From Pseudomonas benzenivorans (GTDB lineage: Bacteria > Pseudomonadota > Gammaproteobacteria > Pseudomonadales > Pseudomonadaceae), in NCBI RefSeq assembly GCF_033547155.1, contig NZ_CP137892.1, forward strand, positions 2,356,001-2,420,000: DNA of 64,000 bases, in the 5' to 3' direction. Below are positions 49,042 to 58,563 of the stretch, in pieces. The notes under the pieces are model-generated. The model made no database searches and was not told where the DNA came from. It was given only the letters and a program-made list of their open reading frames with translations. A program made the position numbers and the translations under genes. Within the stretch, counting starts at the first letter, position 1. Each line of letters begins with the position of its first letter.

Positions 49042-49733
49042 GCGGCAGCCCTCAGGAATCCACGGCTGGCACGCTTCTCGAGCAGGTGCAGGCCGATCAT
49101 GGCGAGAATGGTCAGGCTCAGGTAGATGAACGCGGCCACCAGGAAGAAGGTGAAGGGTTCCTTGCTGGCGGTCACGGCGATCTGCGAGCGGCGCATGATC
49201 TCCTCCAGGCCGATCACCGAGACCAGGGCGGTGTCCTTCATCAGGATCATGAACAGGTTGCCCAGGCCCGGCAGGGCGATGCGCCACATCTGCGGCAGGA
49301 TCAGCCGCCAGAGTATCCGGGGCTTGGACAGGCCGAGGGCCTGGCCGGCCTCGCGGTGGCCCTTGGGGATGGCCAGGATGGCGCCGCGGAACACCTCGGT
49401 GGCGTAGGCGCCGAAGCACAGGCCGAGGGCGATGGTGCCGGCGGCGAAGGGCGACAGTTCCAGGCTGACCACGCCGAGCAGGTCGGCCAGGCTGCGCATC
49501 AAACTGACCGTGCCGAAGTAGATCAGCAGCACCCAGAGCAACTCGGGCACGCCGCGCACCAGGGTCGAATAGCTGCCGCCCAGCCATTGCAGCGGCTTGT
49601 ACGGCGAAGTCTTGGCCAGGGCGCCGAGCAGCCCGAGGACCAGGCCCAGGCTCAGCGCCGACAGCGCCAACTTGATGGTCATCGCGGCGCCGGCGAGCAG
49701 CGCCGGGCCGAATCCAAAGAGATCGAGAGTCAT
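49038..49733 (-). CDS. Polar amino-acid ABC transporter permease (HisQ-like)
   Basis: 231 residues with five helices (FGPALLAGAAMTIKLALSALSLGLVLGLLGALA, later PFTFFLVAAFIYLSLTIL). The EAA loop is HREAGQALGLSKPRILWRLILPQMWRIALPGL. It belongs to the same family as HisQ/ArtQ, forming a heterodimeric channel with the downstream permease. The gene starts 24 bases after the binding-protein gene. Confidence 0.92.
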   Translation of the reverse strand: MTLDLFGFGPALLAGAAMTIKLALSALSLGLVLGLLGALAKTSPYKPLQWLGGSYSTLVRGVPELLWVLLIYFGTVSLMRSLADLLGVVSLELSPFAAGTIALGLCFGAYATEVFRGAILAIPKGHREAGQALGLSKPRILWRLILPQMWRIALPGLGNLFMILMKDTALVSVIGLEEIMRRSQIAVTASKEPFTFFLVAAFIYLSLTILAMIGLHLLEKRASRGFLRAAA

Positions 49734-49757
49734 GCTTCAAACCACCGCTGGGGCCGG

Positions 49758-50510
49758 TCAATAGATGCTGAAGGGGAAGTACTTGTCGTTGATCTGCTGG
49801 TAGGTGCCGTCGGCGACCATCTCCTTCAACGCGGCGTTGAGCTTCTCGCGCAGCGGATCGCCCTTGCGCACGGCCACCCCAATCTTGTCGTTGTCCAGCA
49901 CCGGCTCGCCCTTGAACTCGAAGTTCTGCCCGACCTCGCTCTTGAGCCATTCCCAGTTGACGAAGGTATCCGCCAGCACGCCGTCGAGACGGCCCGAGGA
50001 CAGGTCGAGGTATGCGTTTTCCTGGGTGTCGTACAGCTTGATGTCGACCACGCCGTCGAGGTTGTCTTCCAGCCAGGTGCCGGCGATGGTGGCGCGCTGG
50101 GCGCCGATCACCTTGCCCTGCAGGCCGGCCTTGTCGGCCTTCAGGTCGCGGCCTTTCGGCGCGATGAACTGCAGCTTGTTGGTGTAGTAGGGCTCGGTGA
50201 AGTCGACCGCCTGCTGGCGTTCCTCGGTGATCGACATCGACGACACGAGGAAGTCGAACTTCCTGGCATTCAGCGCCGGGATGATGCCGTCCCAATCGGA
50301 GGTGACCACTTCGCACTCGGCCTGCAGCTTGGCGCACAGGGCCTGGGCGATCTCCACGTCGAAGCCGACCACCTGGCCATCGGCGTCGATCAGGTTGAAG
50401 GGGGGGTAGGCGCCTTCGGTGCCGATCTTCAGCTTGTCGGCGGCCACCGCAGGAGTGGCGAAGGCCAGGGTGGCGGCCGCGGCCAGCAGGATCTTCTTGT
50501 AGTTATGCAT
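49758..50510 (-). CDS. Lysine/arginine/ornithine-type periplasmic binding protein
   Basis: 250 residues with a signal peptide (MHNYKKILLAAAATLAFATPAVAA). The mature N-terminus DKLKIGTEGAYPPFNLIDADGQVVGFDVEIAQALCAKL is the family-3 (SBP_bac_3) signature, and SDWDGIIPALNARKFDFLVSSMSITEERQQAVDFTEPYY matches the LAO/HisJ type in particular. Ligand affinity for basic amino acids is suggested by the family and by the surrounding lysine genes. It lies between the ATPase (12 bases) and the HisQ-like permease. Confidence 0.9.
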   Translation of the reverse strand: MHNYKKILLAAAATLAFATPAVAADKLKIGTEGAYPPFNLIDADGQVVGFDVEIAQALCAKLQAECEVVTSDWDGIIPALNARKFDFLVSSMSITEERQQAVDFTEPYYTNKLQFIAPKGRDLKADKAGLQGKVIGAQRATIAGTWLEDNLDGVVDIKLYDTQENAYLDLSSGRLDGVLADTFVNWEWLKSEVGQNFEFKGEPVLDNDKIGVAVRKGDPLREKLNAALKEMVADGTYQQINDKYFPFSIY

Positions 50511-50522
50511 GATGAGGCTCCC

Positions 50523-51296
50523 TCAGTGGTTACTGGACATGAACTGCTTGCAGCGCGCCGACTGCGGGTTGTCGAACACCTGCTCCGGCGGGCCCTGCTC
50601 CTCCACCAGGCCCTGATGGAGGAACACCACCTCGCTGGACACCTGGCGGGCGAAATTCATCTCGTGAGTGACCAGCAGCATGGTGCGGCCCTCCTCGGCC
50701 AGGGCGCGGATAACGCTGAGCACTTCCTGGACCATTTCCGGGTCGAGGGCCGAGGTCGGCTCGTCGAACAGGATCACCTTGGGTTCCATGCACAGGGTGC
50801 GGGCGATGGCCGCGCGCTGCTGCTGGCCGCCGGACAGCTGGTTGGGGTAGACGTGACGCTTGTCGGCGATGCCGACCTTGGCCAGCAGCGCCTCGGCCCG
50901 TTCGGTGGCCTCGGCCTTGCTCAGGCCCAGCACCCGGCGCGGCGCCTCGGTGATGTTGTCGAGCACGCTCATGTGCGGCCACAGGTTGAAGTTCTGGAAG
51001 ACGAAGCCCAGCTCGCTGCGCAGCCGGTTGATCTGCTTGGCGCTGGCCGCGTGCAGTTCGCCGGCCGCCCCGCGTTTGAGCTGCAGTTCCTCGCCATTGA
51101 CGATGATCTGCCCCTGATGGGGGTTTTCCAGCAGATTGATGCAACGCAGGAAGGTCGACTTGCCGGAGCCGGAGGAGCCGAGGATGGAGATCACGTCGCC
51201 GTCGCGGGCGCCCAACGAGATGCCCTTGAGCACCTCGTGATCGCCGTAGCGCTTGTGCAGGTCGCGAATCTCCAGGGCGAAGGGGGAGCTGGTCAT
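50523..51296 (-). CDS. Amino-acid ABC transporter ATPase (HisP-like)
   Basis: 257 residues. Walker A is [13 protein letters not shown], the signature [12 protein letters not shown], Walker [15 protein letters not shown], and the H-loop VTHEMNF. Length and sequence are those of HisP/ArtP/GlnQ. It is the first gene of the minus-strand importer operon, whose promoter lies between it and the divergent gfa-like gene. Confidence 0.95.
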   Translation of the reverse strand: MTSSPFALEIRDLHKRYGDHEVLKGISLGARDGDVISILGSSGSGKSTFLRCINLLENPHQGQIIVNGEELQLKRGAAGELHAASAKQINRLRSELGFVFQNFNLWPHMSVLDNITEAPRRVLGLSKAEATERAEALLAKVGIADKRHVYPNQLSGGQQQRAAIARTLCMEPKVILFDEPTSALDPEMVQEVLSVIRALAEEGRTMLLVTHEMNFARQVSSEVVFLHQGLVEEQGPPEQVFDNPQSARCKQFMSSNH

Positions 51297-51657
51297 GCAG
51301 TACCTCTTATTATTCTTTTTAAGCCTGGCAAATACTGCCGGTCGCCAGGGCCTTGCAGCTAACAGTCAGGCGTCATCGACGGCCTGAATGGCGTCATCCG
51401 CGCGCCGGGGACGGCGCTGCTACGGGCTATGCGGACGCCGACCCAGGCCGCCGTTGGGTACCGATGAAAACAAGGATGGGCACAGGCCTCAAACGAAAAG
51501 AAGGACTCGGTTCATTCCAAAATCTACGGAAGCCGGAGGAGCGCACGGCTGCGCAATTCGCCCGGCCTGCGCCTGACCGATCGACGGTCGCCGACTCGTC
51601 GGCACGGCCAGGGCCGCGCGCTACGCTCAAAGAGTTGGCAACTTGCGGAGGTGGAAG
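51297..51657. other. Divergent intergenic region (361 bases)
   Basis: It separates the divergent ABC importer and Gfa-like gene and must hold both promoters. An AT-rich stretch (TTATTATTCTTTTT around 51307-51321) lies just upstream of the importer ATPase and is the likely promoter or Lrp-binding segment. Nothing else can be called; short open frames here have no coding bias or ribosome-binding sites. Confidence 0.4.
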
Positions 51658-52236
51658 ATGACCAGCACATTCTCGATTCACCCGGCGGTCGACAACGGCA
51701 TCCAACCCGGTGTCGAGGGCTTCGCCGGCGGCACCCTGGTCTGTCATTGCCCCCAGGACCCGGTCAAGGTGCAGATCGACGCGCAGTCGGCGCACAATCA
51801 CGCCTGCGGCTGCACCAAATGCTGGAAGCCCAAGGGCGCCTTGTTCTCCCTGGTGGCGGTGGTGCCACGGGACAAGCTCAAGGTCACCGAGCACGCCGAG
51901 AAGCTCGCCGTGGTCGACGCCGGCGCCACCATCCAGCGCCACGCCTGTCGCCAGTGCGGGGTACACATGTTCGGCCGCATCGAGAACAGCGCACACCCCT
52001 TCTACGGGCTCGATTTCGTCCACACCGAACTGTCGCCGGACCGGGGCTGGTCCGCCCCGCAGTTCGCCGCCTTCGTGTCCTCGATCATCGAGTCGGGCAC
52101 CAGCCCGGCGCTCATGGGCGAGGTGCGCGCCCGCCTGAAGTCGCTCGGCCTGGAGCCCTACGACTGCCTGTCGCCGGCCCTGATGGATGCCATCGCCACA
52201 CACGTGGCCAAGGCCGCGGGCACGCTGAAGGGCTGA
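51658..52236 (+). CDS. gfa: S-(hydroxymethyl)glutathione synthase (Gfa)
   Basis: 192 residues from ATG 51658, preceded by GGAGG. Zinc-binding cysteines are in [25 protein letters not shown] and [12 protein letters not shown], the hallmark of glutathione-dependent formaldehyde-activating enzyme. It speeds the addition of formaldehyde to glutathione for oxidation by FrmA. No adhC/frmA is adjacent. It is divergent from the importer operon and unconnected to lysine metabolism as far as can be seen. Confidence 0.88.
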   Translation: MTSTFSIHPAVDNGIQPGVEGFAGGTLVCHCPQDPVKVQIDAQSAHNHACGCTKCWKPKGALFSLVAVVPRDKLKVTEHAEKLAVVDAGATIQRHACRQCGVHMFGRIENSAHPFYGLDFVHTELSPDRGWSAPQFAAFVSSIIESGTSPALMGEVRARLKSLGLEPYDCLSPALMDAIATHVAKAAGTLKG

Positions 52237-52320
52237 GTAAATCCCGGGCCGGCGCCTGACGTCGCCCCCGGCAGCGCTCGACGGGCGACGGTAGCGGTGC
52301 CCTGCACCGACCGACCAGGC

Positions 52321-53259
52321 CTACTTGTCGCCCGGAGCCCGGGCGCGGGCCGCGTGGCTATAGGGCCAGGAATGGATGGCCTGGTCCAGGTCCGGGCTCG
52401 GCGGCGCCGCCAGCTCTTCGAGGTGGTTGATGACGTCGTCGGGTTTGAGGACCAGCACGTCGCAGTCCAGGCTGTCGAGCACGCTCTCCGCGGTATTGCC
52501 GATCAGCGCACCGGACAGGCCGCTGCGGGCCACACTGCCGATCACGGTCAGGGCCGCCCCCAGCCGCTTGGCGACGGCGGGGATCAGCGAATCGGCCGGC
52601 CCCTCTTCGATATGCAGGCAGTCGTCGGCAATCTCGTACTCCGCCTGCAACGCCTTGCACTGCTCACGGTACAGGGCCTCGATCTGGTCCTTGGCCTGGT
52701 ACAGCGGGTCGGACGCCAGGAGTTCCGCACAAGGGTGCGCCGACATCAGGTGCAGGGTGCCGCCGGTCATCCTGGCGATGTCGTGCCCGTGACCGACGAT
52801 GCCGGCATGCAGCACGCGGTGATTCAGGTCGCTGTTGCCCGCGTCTATCGGCGCGAGAATATTGCCACCCTGCCAGGGCACAGCGGTTTTCACGATGAGC
52901 ACGGGCGCCGGACAGAGGCGCAATAGCTTCCAGTCCTCGGAAAGGATCAGGTTCTTGCTCAGGCGGGTATCGCGCAGGTGCTGCTTGATCACCAAGCCGC
53001 TGCCTTGCGCCTGCTGCACGGCAATGATGGTCTGATGCTCGCTGCCTCTCCAGGCCTGCTCTGCGCTGGCGCTGAGGCCCTCGGCGCAAAGAGCCTGCTG
53101 GGTCTGTGCCAGCAAAGATGAATGGTCGTTGCTCTTGTCGCAGACCAGCAGGTGCAGGTGCGACTGGGTAGCGCTGGCGATCAGTCTGGCCCTGTTGAGG
53201 ATCAGGGATTCGGGCTGCGTCACATCCATCACCACCAGGGTGTTGCGAATAGTTTGCAT
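52321..53259 (-). CDS. Tandem universal stress protein (UspE-like)
   Basis: 312 residues with two Usp domains. The first (1-140, RNTLVVMDVTQPESLILNRARLIA) lacks the ATP loop; the second (about 145-290) has the canonical G-x2-G-x9-G-S/T motif in GSVARSGLSGALIGNTAESVL. Such proteins are typically induced by oxygen limitation in Pseudomonas. I found no definite Anr box in its upstream region. It is convergent with the gfa-like gene. Confidence 0.88.
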   Translation of the reverse strand: MQTIRNTLVVMDVTQPESLILNRARLIASATQSHLHLLVCDKSNDHSSLLAQTQQALCAEGLSASAEQAWRGSEHQTIIAVQQAQGSGLVIKQHLRDTRLSKNLILSEDWKLLRLCPAPVLIVKTAVPWQGGNILAPIDAGNSDLNHRVLHAGIVGHGHDIARMTGGTLHLMSAHPCAELLASDPLYQAKDQIEALYREQCKALQAEYEIADDCLHIEEGPADSLIPAVAKRLGAALTVIGSVARSGLSGALIGNTAESVLDSLDCDVLVLKPDDVINHLEELAAPPSPDLDQAIHSWPYSHAARARAPGDK

Positions 53260-53891
53260 GACGAACGTCCTGTGCGTGAGTTTGAACTGTTTCGGCTCGA
53301 CGACAGGCGTTGACCTGGGTCCCTACTCGGGCGGGCGGCTCGCAGTCACGGGCACCCTTCCCGATCCTTCGAGCTGTCAACAGATGTCTAGGCCGGCGAG
53401 CGCCGCACGCAACGGATGCAAGGAACTGACTGAAACCGGCTGGCGACAGGCCCGCCGTGAACACAGGCCGAACGGACATGGCCTGCCTAGGTGAATACCG
53501 TTACGCGGGTCTGAACTCGGCGGACGCGTACTGTCTGTTGTTCCGGTATATCTGGTCGAGGATTAAAGAGCACCCTGCAGCCTTCGGCTCGCGCCGATGG
53601 AGAAGCTCCTGGGCCTGGGGCGACGGCTGGCAATCGAGAATGCGGGGCGACCACCGCCCGCACCCCTGCAGCCAGCCCATACGGACACCCTCCAGGCACG
53701 AAGTGTCCGCCTGGGCGCTCAGGGGCGACCTGCAGCGCGCGACGATGGTAAGCACGAGCCAAGTTGCCTCGCTTGGCCCACCCCTCAGTGTGGTCGCTGC
53801 ATCGCGGCCCGCCAGCACCGTTAGTCGATTGAGTCGGTCAAGGCCCTGCGCCCGCTTGCCAACAACGCCGGCAAGCGGGCCCAGGCCGGGT
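53260..53891. other. Gene-free intergenic region (632 bases)
   Basis: The longest empty stretch in the window, between the tandem Usp gene and the fusion gene. The open frames on both strands have no ribosome-binding sites and overlap each other arbitrarily. Apart from the hairpin at 53850 I see no recognisable feature. It could carry an unrecognised small RNA or remnants of a lost gene. Confidence 0.4.
53850..53880 (-). terminator. Hairpin downstream of the fusion gene
   Basis: An 11-bp perfect stem (GCCCGCTTGCC at 53850-53860, complement at 53870-53880) with a 9-base loop, 12 bases after the stop of the minus-strand fusion gene. No U-run. Confidence 0.5.
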
Positions 53892-56800
53892 TCAGGGCAG
53901 ACTGGCCAGGACCCGATCCAGGGCGGCGAGGAACTGCTCGCAGTTCTGCGCACTGAAGCTGGCCGGCGGCTTGATCTTCATCACGTTGTGCAGCGGGCCC
54001 TCGCTGCTCAGCAGGATGCCGTGCTCGCGCTTCATCTCGCCGATGATGAACTCAAGCTCCGCGGCCGCCGGCTCCAGGGTCTGGCGGTCGCGCACCAGCT
54101 CGATGCCGATGAACAGGCCGATGCCGCGCACATCGCCGATGATGGGGTACTTCTGCGCCAGCCCGCGCACGCCCGCCATCAGCTGCTCGCCCAGCACCGC
54201 GCAGCGGTGCATCAGGCGCTCGTCGCGGATCACGTCGAGCACCGCCAGGCCGATCTCCGCCGATACCGGGTTGCCGCCGAAGGTATTGAAGTACTCCATG
54301 CCGTTGGCGAAGGCGTTGGCGATTTCCGCGGTGGTGATCACCGCCGCCATCGGATGGCCGTTGCCGATGGGCTTGCCCAGGGTGACGATGTCCGGCACCA
54401 CGCCCTGGGTCTCGAAGGCCCACATATGGCTGCCGACCCGGCCGAAGCCCACCTGCACCTCGTCGGCCAGGCACAGGCCGCCGGCGGCCCGCACGTGACT
54501 GTAGGCCGCCTGCAGGTAGCCCGGCGGCGCCACCAGCTGACCGCCGGTGCCGAGAATGCCCTCGCTGAAGAACAGCGCCGGCTTGCGTCCGCGCTCGGCC
54601 ATGGCGGCGACCTGGCGGGCGACGTCCTCGGCGTACTTAGCCCCGGCCTCGGGATCGCTGTAGCGAAAGCGTCCTCGGTAGGGGTCGGGCAGCTCGCTGA
54701 CCCAGACGTGCTCCGGCTTGCCGGCGCCGCCCTGGCCGTTGAACTTGTACGGGCTGACGTCGATCAGGCTGCTCAGGTGACCGTGGTAGGCATGGTCGAC
54801 CGTGATCAGGTCGCGCTGACCGGTGTAGGCCCGCGCCAGGCGGATCGCCAGGTCGTTGGCCTCGCTGCCGGAGTTGACGAAGAAGCACACGTTCAGCGGC
54901 TCGGGCAGCAAGGCCGTCAGCCGCTCGGCATATTCCACCAGGGAGTCGTGCAGGTAGCGCGCATTGGTGTTCAGTCGCGCCTGCTGGGCCTGGGCCGCCT
55001 GCACCACGCGCGGGTGGCAGTGACCGACATGGCAAACGTTGTTGACCATATCCAGCCAGCGCTTGCCTTGCTCGTCGATCAGGTAGGCGCCCTCGCCGCC
55101 CACTATCTTCAGCGGCTCGCGGCCATAGGCGATGCTCAGCGAGCGGCCGATGCGCCGGTGCCGCTGGCGCACCAGCCAGTCCTTGCTGCGCTCCACCTTG
55201 ACCGCGCACGGGACGTGCAGGCCGAGCACCACGCTGGGGTCGGGGCTCACCGCCCGCCACACCTGCCAGTGCTGCGCCACGCCGACGCCGTACATGCGCG
55301 CCTGTAGGCCCAGGTGGTCGGTGACCAGCTGGAAATGCAGGTGGGTCGGCCAGCCGCCGTTTTCCGTGCGCTCGCCGAGCCGGGCGAAGGCCTCGCCCCG
55401 GGCCAGCGCCTGGCCGACCCGCAGCGTGGCGCAGGACGCGCGCGACAGGTGGCCATAGAGGGTCCAGAAGCGCGCGCCGCAGTCGCTGCGGTGCTCCAGC
55501 AACAGGGTGGGGCCGAAGCCCTGGTCCTCGGCATCGTCGTGGAAGAACGCCACCACCCCGGCAAAGGGCGCATGCACCGCTTCGCCGGCCGGGGCGAACA
55601 GGTCGACGCCCAGGTGGGTGTCGCGCCGCTGCTGCGCCGTAGCGCCGGCATAGGCGGCGCTGCTGTACAGCCCCCGTCGCTCGCCGTAGCGACCGACGCC
55701 GAAGTCGGCGCCCGCGGCGGCGATCTGCGCCTCGATGTAGGTCTGCATGCCGGCGCAGTCCAGCCCCTCGATCGCCCGGCTATCGCTGCTGGCGGCGCTG
55801 AAATCGAAGACCCGCACCCGCGGCGCAGTCACCGCCGGGCGCAACAGCGGGGCGAAATCGTGGGCATTGCGCTCCAGCCAGCGCATCACCGCGGCGGCCT
55901 CGGGCACCGGGGCGAAGCCGCAGGCATCGCGGATGCGCAGGGTCACCAGGCGCGAATTCTCCCGTTCCAGGCGCTGCAGCTCGCGCCACACATCGGCCTG
56001 GCTGACCAGCAGGTAGGGGTTGTCCGGCGTCTCGCGGATCTGCCGGGCGGCCATGCAGATGCTCACCGCGTAGCGGGTCTTGATCAGGTCGAACAGCAGC
56101 TCGGCCTCATCGGGCTGCAGCGGGTTGACCTCGTGGTAGGCCTCCACCAGCGCCAGGATGGTGGCGACGGGGTCGTCCGCACCGATCAGCGCGTAGGCGC
56201 AGGCCACCGCCAGCTCGTTAATCCGCCAGCTCTCCACCATATCGCCGAAATCGAGCAGGCCGCTCACCGCGCCCTGCTCGTCCAGCAGCACGTTGTAATC
56301 GTTAGCGTCGTTATGAATCACCTGGCGCGGGCACCCCGCCAGCGCAGGCTTCACCACCTGGACGAAACGCTCGAGTATGGCCTGCACCACGCCGCGCTTG
56401 TCCGCGTCGTCAATCGCCGCCAGATGGTCCAGGTGCACCTCGGCGCGACCGATATCCCAGTCGTAGGCACGCCGGCAGCCGGCATGGCCGAAGGATTGCA
56501 GCGCCAGGTCCAGTTCACCCAGGAGGCGACCGAGGCTGGCACTGCTGGCCGCCGTACGCGCCTGCGCCTTGGCCCACAGCGTGCCGTCCAGCCAGCTCAG
56601 CAGGCGCGCCTGGCGCGGGCCGCGCAGTTCGGCGGCATTCAGGATGCCGCCCTGCTGGCTGGGCAATTGCCGCGACACCGGCAGGTGCGGCGCTACGCGA
56701 GCCAGGTGTTCGAGCACCGCCACCTGCATCGCCAGCACCTGGGGCTCGCCGTCCGCGGCATGCAGTTTCAGCAGGTACTGCTGGCCATCGCCAGCCCGCA

Positions 56801-56918
56801 CCCGGTAGTTGAGGTCATGCTCGCCGGGCAGCGGCTCGCAGTCGCCCTGCAGCCCGTAGTGGGCGGCCAGGAGGGCGGCGAGCCGGGCCGACTCGGTCAA
56901 GGCGTGTTGATCGTTCAT
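53892..56918 (-). CDS. Fusion: hydroxylysine-kinase-like APH - M23 peptidase - class III aminotransferase/phospholyase
   Basis: 1008 residues, no signal peptide. Residues about 15-340 are an APH kinase: VIHNDANDYNVLL is the catalytic loop, GLLDFGDM the metal motif, and the helices after it (KTRYAVSICMAARQIRETPDNPYLLVS) closely follow human hydroxylysine kinase. Residues about 390-540 are an M23/LytM domain with zinc motifs HLGVD and HLHF both intact. Residues about 560-1008 are a class III PLP enzyme: PLP lysine in TLGKPIGNGHPMAA, plus NSGSEANDLAIRLARAYTG and YFNTFGGNPVSAEIG, as in the AGXT2L1/L2 phospholyases acting on phosphoethanolamine or 5-phosphohydroxylysine. A kinase joined to a phospholyase predicts phosphorylation of an amino alcohol followed by elimination of phosphate and ammonia. 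HglS follows upstream by 36 bases in the same operon. Confidence 0.87.
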   Translation of the reverse strand: MNDQHALTESARLAALLAAHYGLQGDCEPLPGEHDLNYRVRAGDGQQYLLKLHAADGEPQVLAMQVAVLEHLARVAPHLPVSRQLPSQQGGILNAAELRGPRQARLLSWLDGTLWAKAQARTAASSASLGRLLGELDLALQSFGHAGCRRAYDWDIGRAEVHLDHLAAIDDADKRGVVQAILERFVQVVKPALAGCPRQVIHNDANDYNVLLDEQGAVSGLLDFGDMVESWRINELAVACAYALIGADDPVATILALVEAYHEVNPLQPDEAELLFDLIKTRYAVSICMAARQIRETPDNPYLLVSQADVWRELQRLERENSRLVTLRIRDACGFAPVPEAAAVMRWLERNAHDFAPLLRPAVTAPRVRVFDFSAASSDSRAIEGLDCAGMQTYIEAQIAAAGADFGVGRYGERRGLYSSAAYAGATAQQRRDTHLGVDLFAPAGEAVHAPFAGVVAFFHDDAEDQGFGPTLLLEHRSDCGARFWTLYGHLSRASCATLRVGQALARGEAFARLGERTENGGWPTHLHFQLVTDHLGLQARMYGVGVAQHWQVWRAVSPDPSVVLGLHVPCAVKVERSKDWLVRQRHRRIGRSLSIAYGREPLKIVGGEGAYLIDEQGKRWLDMVNNVCHVGHCHPRVVQAAQAQQARLNTNARYLHDSLVEYAERLTALLPEPLNVCFFVNSGSEANDLAIRLARAYTGQRDLITVDHAYHGHLSSLIDVSPYKFNGQGGAGKPEHVWVSELPDPYRGRFRYSDPEAGAKYAEDVARQVAAMAERGRKPALFFSEGILGTGGQLVAPPGYLQAAYSHVRAAGGLCLADEVQVGFGRVGSHMWAFETQGVVPDIVTLGKPIGNGHPMAAVITTAEIANAFANGMEYFNTFGGNPVSAEIGLAVLDVIRDERLMHRCAVLGEQLMAGVRGLAQKYPIIGDVRGIGLFIGIELVRDRQTLEPAAAELEFIIGEMKREHGILLSSEGPLHNVMKIKPPASFSAQNCEQFLAALDRVLASLP

Positions 56919-56954
56919 GGCGCAATCCTTCCTCTTGTTGGGGCGGTACCGACC

Positions 56955-58376
56955 TCAGGCGAACGCCGCCAGGCCCAGCTCTTGCGCGCACTGCGCCAGC
57001 GAGCGCTGCTGGGTTTCGGCATACAGCGCCAGCTCGTCGAGCACCGGCGCGCCCAGGTCGCGCTCGAAGGCCTCGCGATTGGCACTCGCACCATAGCTGT
57101 CGCGGGCGTCGTCGCCGAGGTTGGACTGGAAGATGCCGGCGGCGCTGACCGGCAGGAAGTCCTCGTACACCAAAGGTTCGCACTGCACCTGGCCGGCGGC
57201 CAGCAGCGCCTCGAGGTCCGTCGCCAGCTCGCCCCGGGCCTTGGCGGCTCGCCCCTGCTCGGTGACGAAGTAGCGGAAGTAGGCCAGCTGCTGCCGGCGC
57301 AGGCTGGCGTAGTCGTCCGGGAAGGCCTGGAACTGCTCGCTCAGCGTGGCCATGTAGGCCGCCGCGCCCGCCTCGTCCGGTGCGCCGCCGGCGACCTTCC
57401 GGGTGGCCTCGAGCAGGCGGTCGTACAGCGCGCGGCCCTTGGCCGTCAGGGCCACGCCGCGCTGCTCGATCTCGCCGAAACGCGCGGTGTGACTACCCAG
57501 GGCGCCGCTGCCGTCCGCCTCGACGAAGGTCACCGGCTCCTGCAGGGCCTTGAAGCTGGTCTGGCGCAGCAGGATCGGGCAGCGCCGCGGCGGCGGTCCC
57601 TCGATCACCGCCTTGGGGTTGATGCCGCGGCCCGGCATGCCGGCCTGCACCGCGTCGATATCCAGGGTGCGCGGGGTCAGGTGGTTGATGTGCGGCCCCT
57701 TGAAGGCCACCACATCGGCGATCAGCTTGTGCTGCGCGCTGAGCTGCTGGTACAGGGCGGCGCTCACCGTCGCCTCGCGGTGCCAGCGGAAGGTCTCCAG
57801 GGCCTGCTGGACGAACTCGTCCGCCTCGGCCGCCGTGAGCCCGCCGGCCACCTCGGCCCGCTCGATCAGCTGCAGGGTGCGCGGGGTGAAGATGTTGCGC
57901 TGTTCGAGAATGCCCCGGGCCAGCTCGCGCAGCTCGGCGTTCTCGATCAGCTCCAGGCGCAGCAGCGAGGTGAACACGCGGAACGGGCTGTGCTGCAACG
58001 CCGCCTCGTGGGTCGCGCGAAACGCCGTGGAGTGCACCGGCACGCCGGCGCTGGCCAGGTCGTAGTAACCCACCGGCTGCATGCCCATCACCGCGAACAG
58101 GCGGCGCATGGTGGCCAGCTCGGCGGCAGTGCCCAGGCGGATGGCGCCGTGGCGCTCCATGTCCAGGCGCTCGATCTCCCCGGTGGCGCGCAGCTGCTCG
58201 GCCAACTGCGGCTGCCGCGCCAGAGCCTGGCGGTTGGCCTCGCTCACCAGCTCCAGCAGCGTGCCGTACAGCGGCACCTCGGCCTGGTACATGGCCGACA
58301 TGGCGCGGGAGAACTGCGCGCGGATCTCATCGGGGCTAACCAGGGCATCCGGGTTAGCGGCAGCTTGAACGCTCAT
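56955..58376 (-). CDS. hglS: DUF1338 2-oxoadipate dioxygenase/decarboxylase (HglS)
   Basis: 473 residues of the DUF1338/YdcJ family, a VOC-like fold that binds iron(II). The known ligands of the P. putida enzyme (His70, Arg74 nearby, His226, Glu294, from memory) correspond here to His76 and Arg80 in ERHGAIR, His232 in HINHLTPRTL and Glu302 in RFGEIEQRG. HglS converts 2-oxoadipate with oxygen to D-2-hydroxyglutarate and CO2 in lysine breakdown. It is the first gene of a two-gene operon with the kinase-M23-phospholyase fusion. Length is normal. Confidence 0.9.
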   Translation of the reverse strand: MSVQAAANPDALVSPDEIRAQFSRAMSAMYQAEVPLYGTLLELVSEANRQALARQPQLAEQLRATGEIERLDMERHGAIRLGTAAELATMRRLFAVMGMQPVGYYDLASAGVPVHSTAFRATHEAALQHSPFRVFTSLLRLELIENAELRELARGILEQRNIFTPRTLQLIERAEVAGGLTAAEADEFVQQALETFRWHREATVSAALYQQLSAQHKLIADVVAFKGPHINHLTPRTLDIDAVQAGMPGRGINPKAVIEGPPPRRCPILLRQTSFKALQEPVTFVEADGSGALGSHTARFGEIEQRGVALTAKGRALYDRLLEATRKVAGGAPDEAGAAAYMATLSEQFQAFPDDYASLRRQQLAYFRYFVTEQGRAAKARGELATDLEALLAAGQVQCEPLVYEDFLPVSAAGIFQSNLGDDARDSYGASANREAFERDLGAPVLDELALYAETQQRSLAQCAQELGLAAFA

Positions 58377-58563
58377 GGGAACTCGACTCCTTGCATCGCC
58401 TGGACAGGGTGGCTGACATTCCAGCCATTCATGGGAGTCATTCTGGCGAGCGCAATAGTCGCTTTCAAACGACTAATCCTCTGCTGTTCATTCCCCTGGA
58501 GAATCCAAAACCAGCGGAATACACAAGCGAAACCGGCCCGCCGTCGCGGCCCGGGCCAGCCGC

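Noticed and set aside
53501..53953. A 150-residue open frame in the empty 53.3-53.9 kb region
   Set aside because: Overlaps the end of the fusion gene and has no ribosome-binding site or domain.
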